This document shows positions 1-14,900 of a DNA stretch of 64,000 nt, piece after piece (position 1 is the first letter of the stretch; the number at the start of each line of letters is the position of its first letter). The notes beneath the pieces are model-generated. The model was not told where the DNA came from. It saw only the letters and a list, made by a program, of their open reading frames with translations, and did no database searches. The translations under genes were made by a program, and so were the position numbers. The stretch comes from Apostichopus japonicus (taxonomy: Eukaryota; Echinodermata; Holothuroidea; Aspidochirotida; Stichopodidae), in assembly GCF_037975245.1 (NCBI RefSeq), contig NC_092582.1, forward strand, positions 21,042,577 through 21,106,576, read 5' to 3'.

Positions 1-2950
1 GCGATACCGATCAATCGAATTTACGATACCGATTAATCGAATGTGCGATACCGATAAATCGAATGTGCGATACTGATAAATCGAATGAACGGTACCGATA
101 AATCGATTGTGCGGTACCGAAAAATCGAATGTGCGGTACCGATAAATCGAATGAACGGTACCAATAAATCGAATGTGCGATACCGATAAATCGAATGTGC
201 GGTACCGATAAATCGAATGTGCGATACCAATAAATCGAATGTTCGATACCGATAAATCGAATTAACGATACCGATTAATCGAATGTGCGGTACCGATAAA
301 TCGATAGTGCGGTACCGATAAAACGATTGTGCGGTACCCATAAATCGAATTTACGATTAAGATAAATCGAATGTGCGATACCGATAAATCGAAGGGTGCG
401 GTACCGATAAATAGAATGTACGGTACCGATTAATCGAATGTGAGATACCGATAAATGGAATGTGCGATACCGATTAATCGAATGTGTGGTACCGATAAAT
501 CGAATGTACGATACCGATTAATCGAATGTGCGGTACCTATAAATCGAATGTACGATACCGATTACTCGAATGTGCGGTACCGATAAATCAATTGTGCGGT
601 ACCGAAAAATCGAATGTGCTGTACCGATAAATCGAATTTACGATACCGATAAATTCAATGTGCGATACCGATAAATTGAAAGTGCGATACCGATAAATCG
701 AATGTGCGATACCGATAAATCGAATGTGCGGTACCGATAAATCGAATGTGCGATACCGATTAATCGAATTCACAATATCGATTTATCGAATGTGCGGTAC
801 CGATAAATCGATTGTGACGTACCGATAAATCGAACATGCGATAACGATTAATCGAATGTGCGATACCGATAAATCGAAAGTGCAATACCGATAAATCGAA
901 TTTACGATACCGATAAACCAAATGTGCGATACCGATCAATCGAAAGTGCAATACCGATAAATCGAATGTGCAGTATCGATAAATCAAATGTTCGGTACCG
1001 ATAAATCGAATGTGCGATACTGATAAATCGAATGTGCGGTACCGATAAATCGATTGTGCGGTACCGAAAAATTGAATGTGCGGTACCGATAAATCGAATG
1101 TGCGATACCAATAAATCGAATGTGCGATACCGATAAATCGAATTAACGATACCGATTAATCGAATGTGCGGTACCGATAAATCGAATTTACGATACCGAT
1201 TAATTCAATGTGCGATACCGATAAATTGAAAGTGCGATACCGATTAATCGAAAGTGCGATACCGATAAATCGAATGTGCGATACCGATAAATCGAATGTG
1301 CGGTACCGATAAATCGAATGTGCGATACTGATAAATCGAATGTGTGGTACCGATAAATCGATTGTGCGGTACCGATAATTCGATTGTGCATGACCGATTA
1401 AACGAATATGCGGTACCGATAAATAGGACCTGCAGTACCGATAATTCGATTTTGCGGTACCGATAAATCGAATGTGCGATACCCTTTAATCGAATGTGCG
1501 GTACCGATAAATCGAATGTGCGGTACCGATAAGTCGAATGTGCGATACAGATAAATCGAATGTGCGATACCGATAAATCGAATTATCGATACCGATTAAT
1601 CGAATGTGCGGTACCGATAAATCGATTGTGCGGTACCGATAAGACGATTGTGCGGTACCCATAAATCGAATGTGCGATACCTATTAATCGAATGTGCGGT
1701 ACCGATAAATCGAATTCACAATACCGATTAATCGAATTTGCGGTACCGATATATCGAAAGTGCGGAACCGATAAATCGAACGTGCGTTAACGATTAATAG
1801 AATGTGCGATACCGATAAATCGAAAGGGCAAAACCGATAAATGGAATTTACGATACCGATAAATCGAATGTGCGGTACCGATAAATAGAATGTGCGGTAC
1901 CGATTAATCGAAGGGTGCGGTACCGATAAATGGAATGTACGGTACCGATTAATCGAATGTGCGATACCGATAAATCGAATGTGTGGTACCGATTAATCGA
2001 ATGTGTGGTACCGATAAATGGAATGTGCGGTACCGATAAATGGAATGTGCGATACCGATAAATGGAATGTGCGATACCGATTAATCGAATGTGCGGTACC
2101 GATAAATCGAATGTACGATACCGATCAATCGAATTTGCGGTACCGATAAATCGAATGTACGATACCTATTAATCGAAAGTGCGGTATCGATAAATCGACT
2201 GTGCGGTACCGATAAATCGAATGTGCGATACCGATTAATCGAATGTACGGTACCGATAAATCGATTGTGCGGTACCGATAAATCGAACCTGCGATAACGA
2301 TTAATCGAATGTGCGATACCGATAAATCGAAAGTGCAATACCGATAAATGGAATGTGCGATACCGATTAATCGAGTGTGTGGTACCGATAAATCGAATGT
2401 GCGGAACCGATAAATAGAACTAACGGTACCGATAAATCGAATGTGCGATACCGATATATCGAACGTGCGATATCGATAAATCGAATGTGCGGTACCGATT
2501 AATAGAATGTACGGTACCGATTAATAGAATGTGCGATACCGATAAATGGAATGTGCGATACCGATTAATCGAATGTGTGGTACCGATAAATCGAATGTAC
2601 GATACCGATTAATCGAATGTGCGGTACCTATAAATCGAATGTACGGTACCGATTAATCGAATGTGCGGTACCGATAAATCAATTGTGCGGTACCGAAAAA
2701 TCGAATGTGCGGTAGCGATAAATCGAATTTACGATACCGATAAATCGAATGTGCGGTACAGATAAATCGATTGTGCAATACCGATAAATCGAACATGCGA
2801 TAACGATTAATCGAATGTGCGATACCGATCAATCGAAAGTGCAATACCGATAAATCGAATGTGCGATACCGATAAACCGACTGTGCGGTACCGAAAAATC
2901 GAATGTGCGGTACCGATAAATCGAATGTGCGATACCAATAAATCGAATGT
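1..2950 (+). repeat. Higher-order repeat A1, copy 1 (2,950 bp)
   Basis: The sequence from base 1 recurs at 2,951 and again at 5,219. Copy 1 is 134 units of 22 bp plus 2 bp. It holds a segment of 682 bp (about 620-1,302) that is missing from copy 2. Only occasional substitutions separate the copies, for example GTTCGATACC near 240 against GTGCGATACC near 3,190. The window begins inside the array, so the true start of this copy is arbitrary. Confidence 0.9.
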
Positions 2951-5218
2951 GCGATACCGATCAATCGAATTTACGATACCGATTAATCGAATGTGCGATA
3001 CCGATAAATCGAATGTGCGATACTGATAAATCGAATGAACGGTACCGATAAATCGATTGTGCGGTACCGAAAAATCGAATGTGCGGTACCGATAAATCGA
3101 ATGAACGGTACCAATAAATCGAATGTGCGATACCGATAAATCGAATGTGCGGTACCGATAAATCGAATGTGCGATACCAATAAATCGAATGTGCGATACC
3201 GATAAATCGAATTAACGATACCGATTAATCGAATGTGCGGTACCGATAAATCGATAGTGCGGTACCGATAAAACGATTGTGCGGTACCCATAAATCGAAT
3301 TTACGATTAAGATAAATCGAATGTGCGATACCGATAAATCGAAGGGTGCGGTACCGATAAATAGAATGTACGGTACCGATTAATCGAATGTGAGATACCG
3401 ATAAATGGAATGTGCGATACCGATTAATCGAATGTGTGGTACCGATAAATCGAATGTACGATACCGATTAATCGAATGTGCGGTACCTATAAATCGAATG
3501 TACGATACCGATTACTCGAATGTGCGGTACCGATAAATCAATTGTGCGGTACCGAAAAATCGAATGTGCGGTACCGATAAATCGAATGTGCGATACTGAT
3601 AAATCGAATGTGTGGTACCGATAAATCGATTGTGCGGTACCGATAATTCGATTGTGCATGACCGATTAAACGAATATGCGGTACCGATAAATAGGACCTG
3701 CAGTACCGATAATTCGATTTTGCGGTACCGATAAATCGAATGTGCGATACCCTTTAATCGAATGTGCGGTACCGATAAATCGAATGTGCGGTACCGATAA
3801 GTCGAATGTGCGATACAGATAAATCGAATGTGCGATACCGATAAATCGAATTATCGATACCGATTAATCGAATGTGCGGTACCGATAAATCGATTGTGCG
3901 GTACCGATAAGACGATTGTGCGGTACCCATAAATCGAATGTGCGATACCTATTAATCGAATGTGCGGTACCGATAAATCGAATTCACAATACCGATTAAT
4001 CGAATTTGCGGTACCGATATATCGAAAGTGCGGAACCGATAAATCGAACGTGCGTTAACGATTAATAGAATGTGCGATACCGATAAATCGAAAGGGCAAA
4101 ACCGATAAATGGAATTTACGATACCGATAAATCGAATGTGCGGTACCGATAAATAGAATGTGCGGTACCGATTAATCGAAGGGTGCGGTACCGATAAATG
4201 GAATGTACGGTACCGATTAATCGAATGTGCGATACCGATAAATCGAATGTGTGGTACCGATTAATCGAATGTGTGGTACCGATAAATGGAATGTGCGGTA
4301 CCGATAAATGGAATGTGCGATACCGATAAATGGAATGTGCGATACCGATTAATCGAATGTGCGGTACCGATAAATCGAATGTACGATACCGATCAATCGA
4401 ATTTGCGGTACCGATAAATCGAATGTACGATACCTATTAATCGAAAGTGCGGTATCGATAAATCGACTGTGCGGTACCGATAAATCGAATGTGCGATACC
4501 GATTAATCGAATGTACGGTACCGATAAATCGATTGTGCGGTACCGATAAATCGAACCTGCGATAACGATTAATCGAATGTGCGATACCGATAAATCGAAA
4601 GTGCAATACCGATAAATGGAATGTGCGATACCGATTAATCGAGTGTGTGGTACCGATAAATCGAATGTGCGGAACCGATAAATAGAACTAACGGTACCGA
4701 TAAATCGAATGTGCGATACCGATATATCGAACGTGGGATATCGATAAATCGAATGTGCGGTACCGATTAATAGAATGTACGGTACCGATTAATAGAATGT
4801 GCGATACCGATAAATGGAATGTGCGATACCGATTAATCGAATGTGTGGTACCGATAAATCGAATGTACGATACCGATTAATCGAATGTGCGGTACCTATA
4901 AATCGAATGTACGGTACCGATTAATCGAATGTGCGGTACCGATAAATCAATTGTGCGGTACCGAAAAATCGAATGTGCGGTAGCGATAAATCGAATTTAC
5001 GATACCGATAAATCGAATGTGCGGTACAGATAAATCGATTGTGCAATACCGATAAATCGAACATGCGATAACGATTAATCGAATGTGCGATACCGATCAA
5101 TCGAAAGTGCAATACCGATAAATCGAATGTGCGATACCGATAAACCGACTGTGCGGTACCGAAAAATCGAATGTGCGGTACCGATAAATCGAATGTGCGA
5201 TACCAATAAATCGAATGT
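2951..5218 (+). repeat. Higher-order repeat A1, copy 2 (2,268 bp, 31 units shorter)
   Basis: This copy matches copy 1 with an offset of 2,950 up to about 3,560, then with an offset of 2,268 to its end. The change of offset is 682 bp, exactly 31 units of 22 bp, so the loss kept the repeat in phase. A single-base difference is visible near 4,735 (ACGTGGGATA against ACGTGCGATA near 2,467). Confidence 0.9.
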
Positions 5219-5492
5219 GCGATACCGATCAATCGAATTTACGATACCGATTAATCGAATGTGCGATACCGATAAATCGAATGTGCGATACTGATAAATC
5301 GAATGAACGGTACCGATAAATCGATTGTGCGGTACCGAAAAATCGAATGTGCGGTACCGATAAATCGAATGAACGGTACCAATAAATCGAATGTGCGATA
5401 CCGATAAATCGAATGTGCGGTACCGATAAATCGAATGTGCGATACCAATAAATCGAATGTGCGATACCGATAAATCGAATTAACGATACCTA
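5219..5492 (+). repeat. Higher-order repeat A1, partial copy 3
   Basis: The sequence matches the start of copy 2 at an offset of 2,268 for about 270 bp. After AATTAACGATACC it departs (CTATAAATCG instead of GATTAATCG). The break falls inside a satellite unit and runs on into a different arrangement of the same variants. Confidence 0.75.
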
Positions 5493-5505
5493 TAAATCGA
5501 AAGTG

Positions 5506-7010
5506 CAATACCGATAAATCGAATTTGCGATACCGAAAAATCGAATGTGTGGTACCGATAAATCGAATTCACAATACCGATTAATCGAATTTGCGGTACC
5601 GATATATCGAAAGTGCGGAACCGATAAATCGAACGTGTGTTAACGATTAATAGAATGTGCGATACCGATAAATCGAAAGGGCAAAACCGATAAATGGAAT
5701 TTACGATACCGATAAATCGAATGTGCGGTACCGATAAAAAGAATGTGCGGTACCGATTAATCGAAGGGTGCGGTACCGATAAATGGAATGTACGGTACCG
5801 ATTAATCGAATGTGCGATACCGATAAATCGAATGTGCGGTACCGATTAATCGAATGTGCGGTACCGATAAATCGAATGTGCGATACCGATTAATCGAATT
5901 TGCGGTACCGATAAATCGAATGTACGATACCGATTAATCGAAAGTGCGGTATCGATAAATCGACTGTGCGGTACCGATAAATCGAATGTGCGATACCGAT
6001 TAATCGAATGAACGGTACCGATAAATCGATTGTACGGTACCGATAAATCGAACCTGCGATAACGATTAATCGAATGGGCGATACCGATATATCGAAAAGT
6101 GCAATACCGATAAATCGAATTTGCGATACCGATAAATCGAATGTGTGGTACCGATAAATCGATTGTGCGGTACCGATAATTCGATTGTGCATGACCGATT
6201 AAACGAATATGCGGTACCGATAAATAGGACCTGCAGTACCGATAATTCGATTGTGCGGTACCGATAAATCGAATGTGCGATACCCTTTAATCGAATGTGC
6301 GGTACCGATAAATCGAATGTGCGGTACCGATAAGTCGAATGTGCGATACAGATAAATCGAATGGGCGATACCGATAAATCGAAAGTGCAATACCGATAAA
6401 TCGAATTTGCGATACCGATAAATCGAATGTGTGGTACCGATAAATCGAATTCACAATACCGATTAATCGAATTTGCGGTACCGATATATCGAAAGTGCGG
6501 AACCGATAAATCGAACGTGTGTTAACGATTAATAGAATGTGCGATACCGATAAATCGAAAGTGCAAAACCGATAAATGGAATTTACGATACCGATAAATC
6601 GAATGTGCGGTACCGATAAAAAGAATGTGCGGTACCGATTAATCGAAGGGTGCGGTACCGATAAATGGAATGTACGGTACCGATTAATCGAATGTGCGAT
6701 ACCGATAAATCGAATGTGCGGTACCGATTAATCGAATGTGCGATACCGATAAATGGAATGTGCGATACCGATTAATCGAATGTGCGGTACCGATAAATCG
6801 AATGTGCGATACCGATTAATCGAATGTGCGGTACCGATAAATCGAATGTACGATACCGATTAATCGAAAGTGCTGTATCGATAAATCGACTGTGCGGTAC
6901 CGATAAATCGAATGTGCGATACCGATTAATCGAATGAACGGTACCGATAAATCGATTGTGCGGTACCGATAAATCGATTGGGCGATACAGATAAATCGAA
7001 AGTGCAATAC
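5506..7010 (+). repeat. Tandem pair of about 882 bp (5,506-6,387 and 6,388-7,010)
   Basis: The variant series AAGTGCAATACC, GAATTTGCGATACC, GAATTCACAATACC, GATATATCG and GTGTTAACGATTAATAG occurs twice. GAATTC lies at 5,565 and 6,447, an offset of 882 bp (40 units plus 2 bp). The second copy is rearranged and shorter. Outer limits are approximate because they were set by eye. Confidence 0.65.
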
Positions 7011-7807
7011 CGATAAATCGAATTTACGATACCGATAAATCGAATGTGCGGTACCGATTAATAGAATGTGCGGTACCGATAAATCGAAGGGTGCGGTACC
7101 GATAAATAGAATGTACGGTACCGATAAATCGAATGTGCGGTACCGATAAATCGAATGTACGATACCGATTAATCGAATGTACGATACCGATTAATCGAAT
7201 GTGCGGTACCGATAAATCGAATGTACGATACCGATCAATCGAATGTGCGATACCGATTAATCGAATTCACAATATCGATTTATCGAATGTGCGGTACCGA
7301 TAAATCGATTGTGCCGTACCGATAAATCGAACATGCGATAACGATTAATCGAATGTGCGATACCAATTAATCGAAAGTGCAATACCGATAAATCGAATTT
7401 ACGATACCGATAAACCGAATGTGCGATACCGATCAATCGAAAGTGCAATACCGATAAATCGAATGTGCAGTATCGATAAATCAAATGTGCGATACCGATA
7501 AATCGAATGTGCGGTAACCGATAACTCGATTGTGCGGTACCGAAAAATCGAAGGGTGCGGTACCGATAAATAGAATGTGCGGTACCGATAAATCGAAGGG
7601 TGCGGTACCGATAAATGGAATGTACGGTACCGATTAATCGAATGTGCGATACCGATAAATCGAATGTGCAGTACCGATAAATCGAATGTGCGATACCGAT
7701 AAATGGAATGTTCGATACAAATTAATCTAATGTGCGGTACCGATAAATCGAATGTACGATACCGATTAATCGAATGTGCGGTACCGATTAATCGAATGTG
7801 CGGTACC

Positions 7808-9304
7808 GATAAATCGACTGTAGGGTACCGATAAATCGAATGTGCGACACCCATTAATCGAATGTGCGGTACAGATAAATCGAATTCACAATATCGATTT
7901 ATCGAATGTGCGGTACCGATAAATCGATTGTGCCGTACCGAAAAATCGAATGTGCGGTACCGATAAATCGAATTTACGATACCGATTAATTCAATGTGCG
8001 ATACCGATAAATTGAAAGTGCGATACCGATAAATCGAAAGTGCGATACCGATAAATCGAATGTGCGATACCGATTAATCGAATGTGCGGTACCGATAAAT
8101 CGACTGTAGGGTACCGATAAATCGAATGTGCGACACCCATTAATCGAATGTGCGGTACAGATAAATCGAATTCACAATATCGATTTATCGAATGTGCGGT
8201 ACCGATAAATCGATTGTGCCGTACCGAAAAATCGAATGTGCGGTACCGATAAATCGAATTTACGATACCGATTAATTCAATGTGCGATACCGATAAATTG
8301 AAAGTGCGATACCGATAAATCGAAAGTGCGATACCGATAAATCGAATGTGCGATACCGATAAATCGAATGTGCGGTACCGATAAATCGAATGTGCGATAC
8401 CGATAAATCGAATGTGCGGTACCGATAAATCGAATGTGCGATACTGATAAATCGAATGAGCGGTACCGATAAATCGATTGTGCGGTACCGATAATTCGAT
8501 TGTGCATGACCGATTAAACGAATATGCGGTACCGATAAATAGGACCTGCAGTACCGATAATTCGATTGTGCGGTACCGATGAATCGAATGTGCGGTACCC
8601 TTTAATCGAATGTGCGGTACCGATAAATCGAATTATCGATACCAATTAATCGAATGTGCGGTACCGATAAATCGATTGTGCGGTACCGATAAGACGATTT
8701 ATGGGTACATAAATCGAATTTACGATACCGATAAATCAAATGTGCGTTACATATAAATGGAATTTGCGATACCGATAAACCGAAATGTGCGGTACCGATA
8801 AATAGAATGTGCGGTACCGATAAATCGAATGTGCGATACCTATTAATCGAATGTGCGATTACCTATTAATCGAATGTGCGGTACCGATAAATCGAATTCA
8901 CAATACCGATTAATCGAATTTGCGGTACCGATATATCGAAAGTGCGGAACCGATAAATCGAACGTGCGTTAACGATTAATAGAATGTGCGATACCGATAA
9001 ATCGAAAGGGCAAAACCGATAAATGGAATTTACGATACCGATAAATCGAATGTGCGGTACCGATAAATAGAATGTGCGGTACCGATTAATCGAAGGGTGC
9101 GGTACCGATAAATGGAATGTGCGATACCGATTAATCGAATGTGCGATACCGATAAATCGAATGTACGATACCGATTAATCGAATTTGCGGTACCGATAAT
9201 TCGAATGTACGATACCTATTAATCGAAAGTGCGGTATCGATAAATCGACTGTGCGGTACCGATAAATCGAAAGTGCGGTATCGATAAATCGACTGTACGG
9301 TACC
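7808..9304 (+). repeat. Higher-order repeat A2, copy 1 (about 1,497 bp)
   Basis: The marker ACTGTAGGG lies at 7,817 and 8,103 here and at 9,314 and 9,600 in the next copy, an offset of 1,497 bp for both. The block also contains GGACCTGCAGTACC, a rare GATTTATGGGTACATAAATCG variant and GTGCGATTACC, which recur in the same order downstream. Confidence 0.8.
7817..8388 (+). repeat. 13-unit cassette (286 bp), tandem pair
   Basis: ACTGTAGGGTACC starts at 7,817 and again at 8,103, exactly 286 bp or 13 units apart. The two copies agree in nearly every unit variant (GACACCCATT, GTACAGATAAATCG, GAATTCACAATATCG, GTGCCGTACC, GATTAATTCAATG). The same 286-bp spacing recurs at 9,314/9,600, 14,712/14,998, 15,504/15,790 and 18,787/19,073. 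In the last three pairs the second copy keeps only its first 125 bp or so. Confidence 0.85.
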
Positions 9305-10765
9305 GATAAATCGACTGTAGGGTACCGATAAATCGAATGTGCGACACCCATTAATCGAATGTGCGGTACAGATAAATCGAATTCACAATATCGATTTATC
9401 GAATGTGCGGTACCGATAAATCGATTGTGCCGTACCGAAAAATCGAATGTGCGGTACCGATAAATCGAATTTACGATACCGATTAATTCAATGTGCGATA
9501 CCGATAAATTGAAAGTGCGATACCGATAAATCGAAAGTGCGATACCGATAAATCGAATGTGCGATACCGATTAATCGAATGTGCGGTACCGATAAATCGA
9601 CTGTAGGGTACCGATAAATCGAATGTGCGACACCCATTAATCGAATGTGCGGTACAGATAAATCGAATTCACAATATCGATTTATCGAATGTGCGGTACC
9701 GATAAATCGATTGTGCCGTACCGAAAAATCGAATGTGCGGTACCGATAAATCGAATTTACGATACCGATTAATTCAATGTGCGATACCGATAAATTGAAA
9801 GTGCGATACCGATAAATCGAAAGTGCGATACCGATAAATCGAATGTGCGATACCGATAAATCGAATGTGCGGTACCGATAAATCGAATGTGCGATACTGA
9901 TAAATCGAATGAGCGGTACCGATAAATCGATTGTGCGGTACCGATAATTCGATTGTGCATGACCGATTAAACGAATATGCGGTACCGATAAATAGGACCT
10001 GCAGTACCGATAATTCGATTGTGCGGTACCGATGAATCGAATGTGCGGTACCCTTTAATCGAATGTGCGGTACCGATAAATCGAATTATCGATACCGATT
10101 AATCGAATGTGCGGTACCGATAAATCGATTGTGCGGTACCGATAAGACGATTTATGGGTACATAAATCGAATTTACGATACCGATAAATCAAATGTGCGT
10201 TACATATAAATGGAATTTGCGATACCGATAAACCGAAATGTGCGGTACCGATAAATAGAATGTGCGGTACCGATAAATCGAATGTGCGATACCTATTAAT
10301 CGAATGTGCGATTACCTATTAATCGAATGTGCGGTACCGATAAATCGAATTCACAATACCGATTAATCGAATTTGCGGTACCGATATATCGAAAGTGCGG
10401 AACCGATAAATCGAACGTGCGTTAACGATTAATAGAATGTGCGATACCGATAAATCGAAAGGGCAAAACCGATAAATGGAATTTACGATACCGATAAATC
10501 GAATGTGCGGTACCGATAAATAGAATGTGCGGTACCGATTAATCGAAGGGTGCGGTACCGATAAATGGAATGTGCGATACCGATTAATCGAATGTGCGAT
10601 ACCGATAAATCGAATGTACGATACCGATTAATCGAATTTGCGGTACCGATAATTCGAATGTACGATACCTATTAATCGAAAGTGCGGTATCGATAAATCG
10701 ACTGTGCGGTACCGATAAATCGAAAGTGCGGTATCGATAAATCGACTGTACGGTACCGATAAATC
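9305..10765 (+). repeat. Higher-order repeat A2, copy 2
   Basis: This repeats the preceding block. After the ACTGTAGGG pair the offset drops from 1,497 to 1,453 bp (TGCATGACC at 8,503 against 9,956), a loss of 44 bp or exactly two units. Related blocks with the same variant order recur from about 12,960, 17,035 and 19,260. Confidence 0.8.
9314..9885 (+). repeat. 13-unit cassette (286 bp), second tandem pair
   Basis: ACTGTAGGG lies at 9,314 and 9,600, again 286 bp apart. This is the counterpart of the pair at 7,817 carried along by the larger duplication, so the cassette was doubled before the larger block was copied. Confidence 0.85.
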
Positions 10766-11914
10766 GATTGTGCGGTACCGATTAATCGAATGTACGGTAC
10801 CGATTAATCGAATGTGCGATACCGATAAATCGAATGTGCGGTACCGATTAATCGAATGTGCGATACCGATAAATGGAATGTGCGATACCGATTAATCGAA
10901 TGTGCGGTACCGATAAATCGAATGTACGATACCGATTAATCGAATTTGCGGTACCGATAATTCGAATGTACGATACCTATTAATCGAATGTGCGGTACCG
11001 ATAAATCGAATGTACGATACCGATTAATCGAATTTGCGGTACCGATAATTCGAATGTACGATACCTATTAATCGAAAGTGCGATACCGATAAATCGAATG
11101 TGCGATACCGATAAATCGAATATGCGGTACCGATAAATCGAATGTGCGATACTGATAAATCGAATGTGTGGTACCGATAAATCGATTGTGCGGTACCGAT
11201 AATTCGATTGTGCATGACCGATTAAACGAATATGCGGTACTGATAAATAGGACCTGCAGTACCGATAATTCGATTGTGCGGTACCGATAAATCGAATTAT
11301 CGATACCGATTAATCGAATGTGCGGTACCGATAAATCGATTGTGCGGTACCGATAAGACGATTGTGCGGTACCCATAAATCGAATTTACGATACCGATAA
11401 ATCAAATGTGCGATACATATAAATGGAATTTGCGATACCGATAAACCGAAATGTGCGGTACCGATAAATAGAATGTGCGGTACCGATAAATCGAATGTGC
11501 GATACCGATTAATCGAATGTGCGATACCTATTAATCGAATGTGCGGTACCGATAAATCGAATTCACAATACCGATTAATCGAATTTGCGGTACCGATATA
11601 TCGAAAGTGCGGAACCGATAAATCGAACGTGCGTTAACGATTAATAGAATGTGCGATACCGATAAATCGAAAGGGCAAAACCGATAAATGGAATTTACGA
11701 TACCGATAAATCGAATGTGCGGTACCGATAAATAGAATGTGCGGTACCGATTAATCGAAGGGTGCGGTACCGATAAATGGAATGTACGGTACCGATTAAT
11801 CGAATGTGCGATACCGATAAATCGAATGTGTGGTACCGATTAATCGAATGTGTGGTACCGATAAATGGAATGTGCGGTACCGATAAATCGAATGTGCGAT
11901 ACCGATAAATGGAA

Positions 11915-14900
11915 TGTGCGATACCGATTAATCGAATGTGCGGTACCGATAAATCGAATGTACGATACCGATCAATCGAATGTGCGGTACCGATAAATCG
12001 AATGTACGATACCTATTAATCGAAAGTGCGGTATCGATAAATCGACTGTGCGGTACCGATAAATCGAATGTGCGATACCGATTAATCGAATGTACGGTAC
12101 CGATAAATCGATTGTGCGGTACCGATAAATCGAACCTGCGATAACGATTAATCGAATGTGCGATACCGATAAATCGAAAGTGCAATACCGATAAATCGAA
12201 TTTGCGATACCGAAAAATCGAATGTGTGGTACCGATAAAACGAATTCACAATACCGATTAATCGAATTTGCGGTACCGATATATCGAAAGTGCGGAACCG
12301 ATAAATCGAACGTGTGTTAACGATTAATAGAATGTGCGATACCGATAAATCGAAAGGGCAAAACCGATAAATGGAATTTACGATACCGATAAATCGAATG
12401 TGCGGTACCGATAAAAAGAATGTGCGGTACCGATTAATCGAATGTGCGATACCGATAAATGGAATGTGCGATACCGATTAATCGAATGTGCGGTACCGAT
12501 AAATCGAATGTACGATACCGATTAATCGAATTTGCGGTACCGATAATTCGAATGTACGATACCTATTAATCGAATGTGCGGTACCGATAAATCGAATGTA
12601 CGATACCGATTAATCGAATTTGCGGTACCGATAATTCGAATGTACGATACCTATTAATCGAAAGTGCGGTACCGAAAAATGGAAGGGTGCGGTACCGATA
12701 AATAGAATGTGCGGTACCGATAAATTGAAGGGTGCGATACCGATAAATGGAATGTACGGTACCGATTAATCGAATGTGCGATACCGATAAATCGAATGTG
12801 CAGTACCGATAAATCGAATGTGCGATACCGATAAATGGAATGTTCGATACAAATTAATCTAATGTGCGGTACCGATAAATCGAATGTACGATACCGATTA
12901 ATCGAATGTGCGGTACCGATTAATCGAATGTGCTCTACCGATAAATCGACTGTAGGGTACCGATAAATCGAATGTGCGACACCCATTAATCGAATGTGCG
13001 GTACAGATAAATCGAATTCACAATATCGATTTATCGAATGTGCGGTACCGATAAATCGATTGTGCCGTACCGAAAAATCGAATGTGCGGTACCGATAAAT
13101 CGAATTTACGATACCGATTAATTCAATGTGCGATACCGATAAATTGAAAGTGCGATACCGATAAATCGAAAGTGCGATACCGATAAATCGAATGTGCGAT
13201 ACCGATAAATCGAATGTGCGGTACCGATAAATCGAATGTGCGATACTGATAAATCGAATGAGCGGTACCGATAAATCGATTGTGCGGTACCGATAATTCG
13301 ATTGTGCATGACCGATTAAACGAATATGCGGTACCGATAAATAGGACCTGCAGTACCGATAATTCGATTGTGCGGTACCGATGAATCGAATGTGCGGTAC
13401 CCTTTAATCGAATGTGCGGTACCGATAAATCGAATTATCGATACCGATTAATCGAATGTGCGGTACCGATAAATCGATTGTGCGGTACCGATAAGACGAT
13501 TTATGGGTACATAAATCGAATTTACGATACCGATAAATCAAATGTGCGTTACATATAAATGGAATTTGCGATACCGATAAACCGAAATGTGCGGTACCGA
13601 TAAATAGAATGTGCGGTACCGATAAATCGAATGTGCGATACCTATTAATCGAATGTGCGATTACCTATTAATCGAATGTGCGGTACCGATAAATCGAATT
13701 CACAATACCGATTAATCGAATTTGCGGTACCGATATATCGAAAGTGCGGAACCGATAAATCGAACGTGCGTTAACGATTAATAGAATGTGCGATACCGAT
13801 AAATCGAAAGGGCAAAACCGATAAATGGAATTTACGATACCGATAAATCGAATGTGCGGTACCGATAAATAGAATGTGCGGTACCGATTAATCGAAGGGT
13901 GCGGTACCGATAAATGGAATGTGCGATACCGATTAATCGAATGTGCGATACCGATAAATCGAATGTACGATACCGATTAATCGAATTTGCGGTACCGATA
14001 ATTCGAATGTACGATACCTATTAATCGAAAGTGCGGTATCGATAAATCGACTGTGCGGTACCGATAAATCGAAAGTGCGGTATCGATAAATCGACTGTAC
14101 GGTACCGATAAATCGATTGTGCGGTACCGATTAATCGAATGTACGGTACCGATTAATCGAATGTGCGATACCGATAAATCGAATGTGCGGTACCTATTAA
14201 TCGAATGTGCGATACCGATAAATGGAATGTGCGATACCGATTAATCGAATGTGCGGTACCGATAAATCGAATGTACGATACCGATTAATCGAATTTGCGG
14301 TACCGATAATTCGAATGTACGATACCTATTAATCGAATGTGCGGTACCGATAAATCGAATGTACGATACCGATTAATCGAATTTGCGGTACCGATAATTC
14401 GAATGTACGATACCTATTAATCGAAAGTGCGGTACCGAAAAATCGAAGGGTGCGGTACCGATAAATAGAATGTGCGGTACCGATAAATTGAAGGGTGCGG
14501 TACCGATAAATGGAATGTACGGTACCGATTAATCGAATGTGCGATACCGATAAATCGAATGTGCAGTACCGATAAATCGAATGTGCGATACCGATAAATG
14601 GAATGTTCGATACAAATTAATCTAATGTGCGGTACCGATAAATCGAATGTACGATACCGATTAATCGAATGTGCGGTACCGATTAATCGAATGTGCGGTA
14701 CCGATAAATCGACTGTAGGGTACCGATAAATCGAATGTGCGACACCCATTAATCGAATGTGCGGTACAGATAAATCGAATTCACAATATCGATTTATCGA
14801 ATGTGCGGTACCGATAAATCGATTGTGCCGTACCGAAAAATCGAATGTGCGGTACCGATAAATCGAATTTACGATACCGATTAATTCAATGTGCGATACC

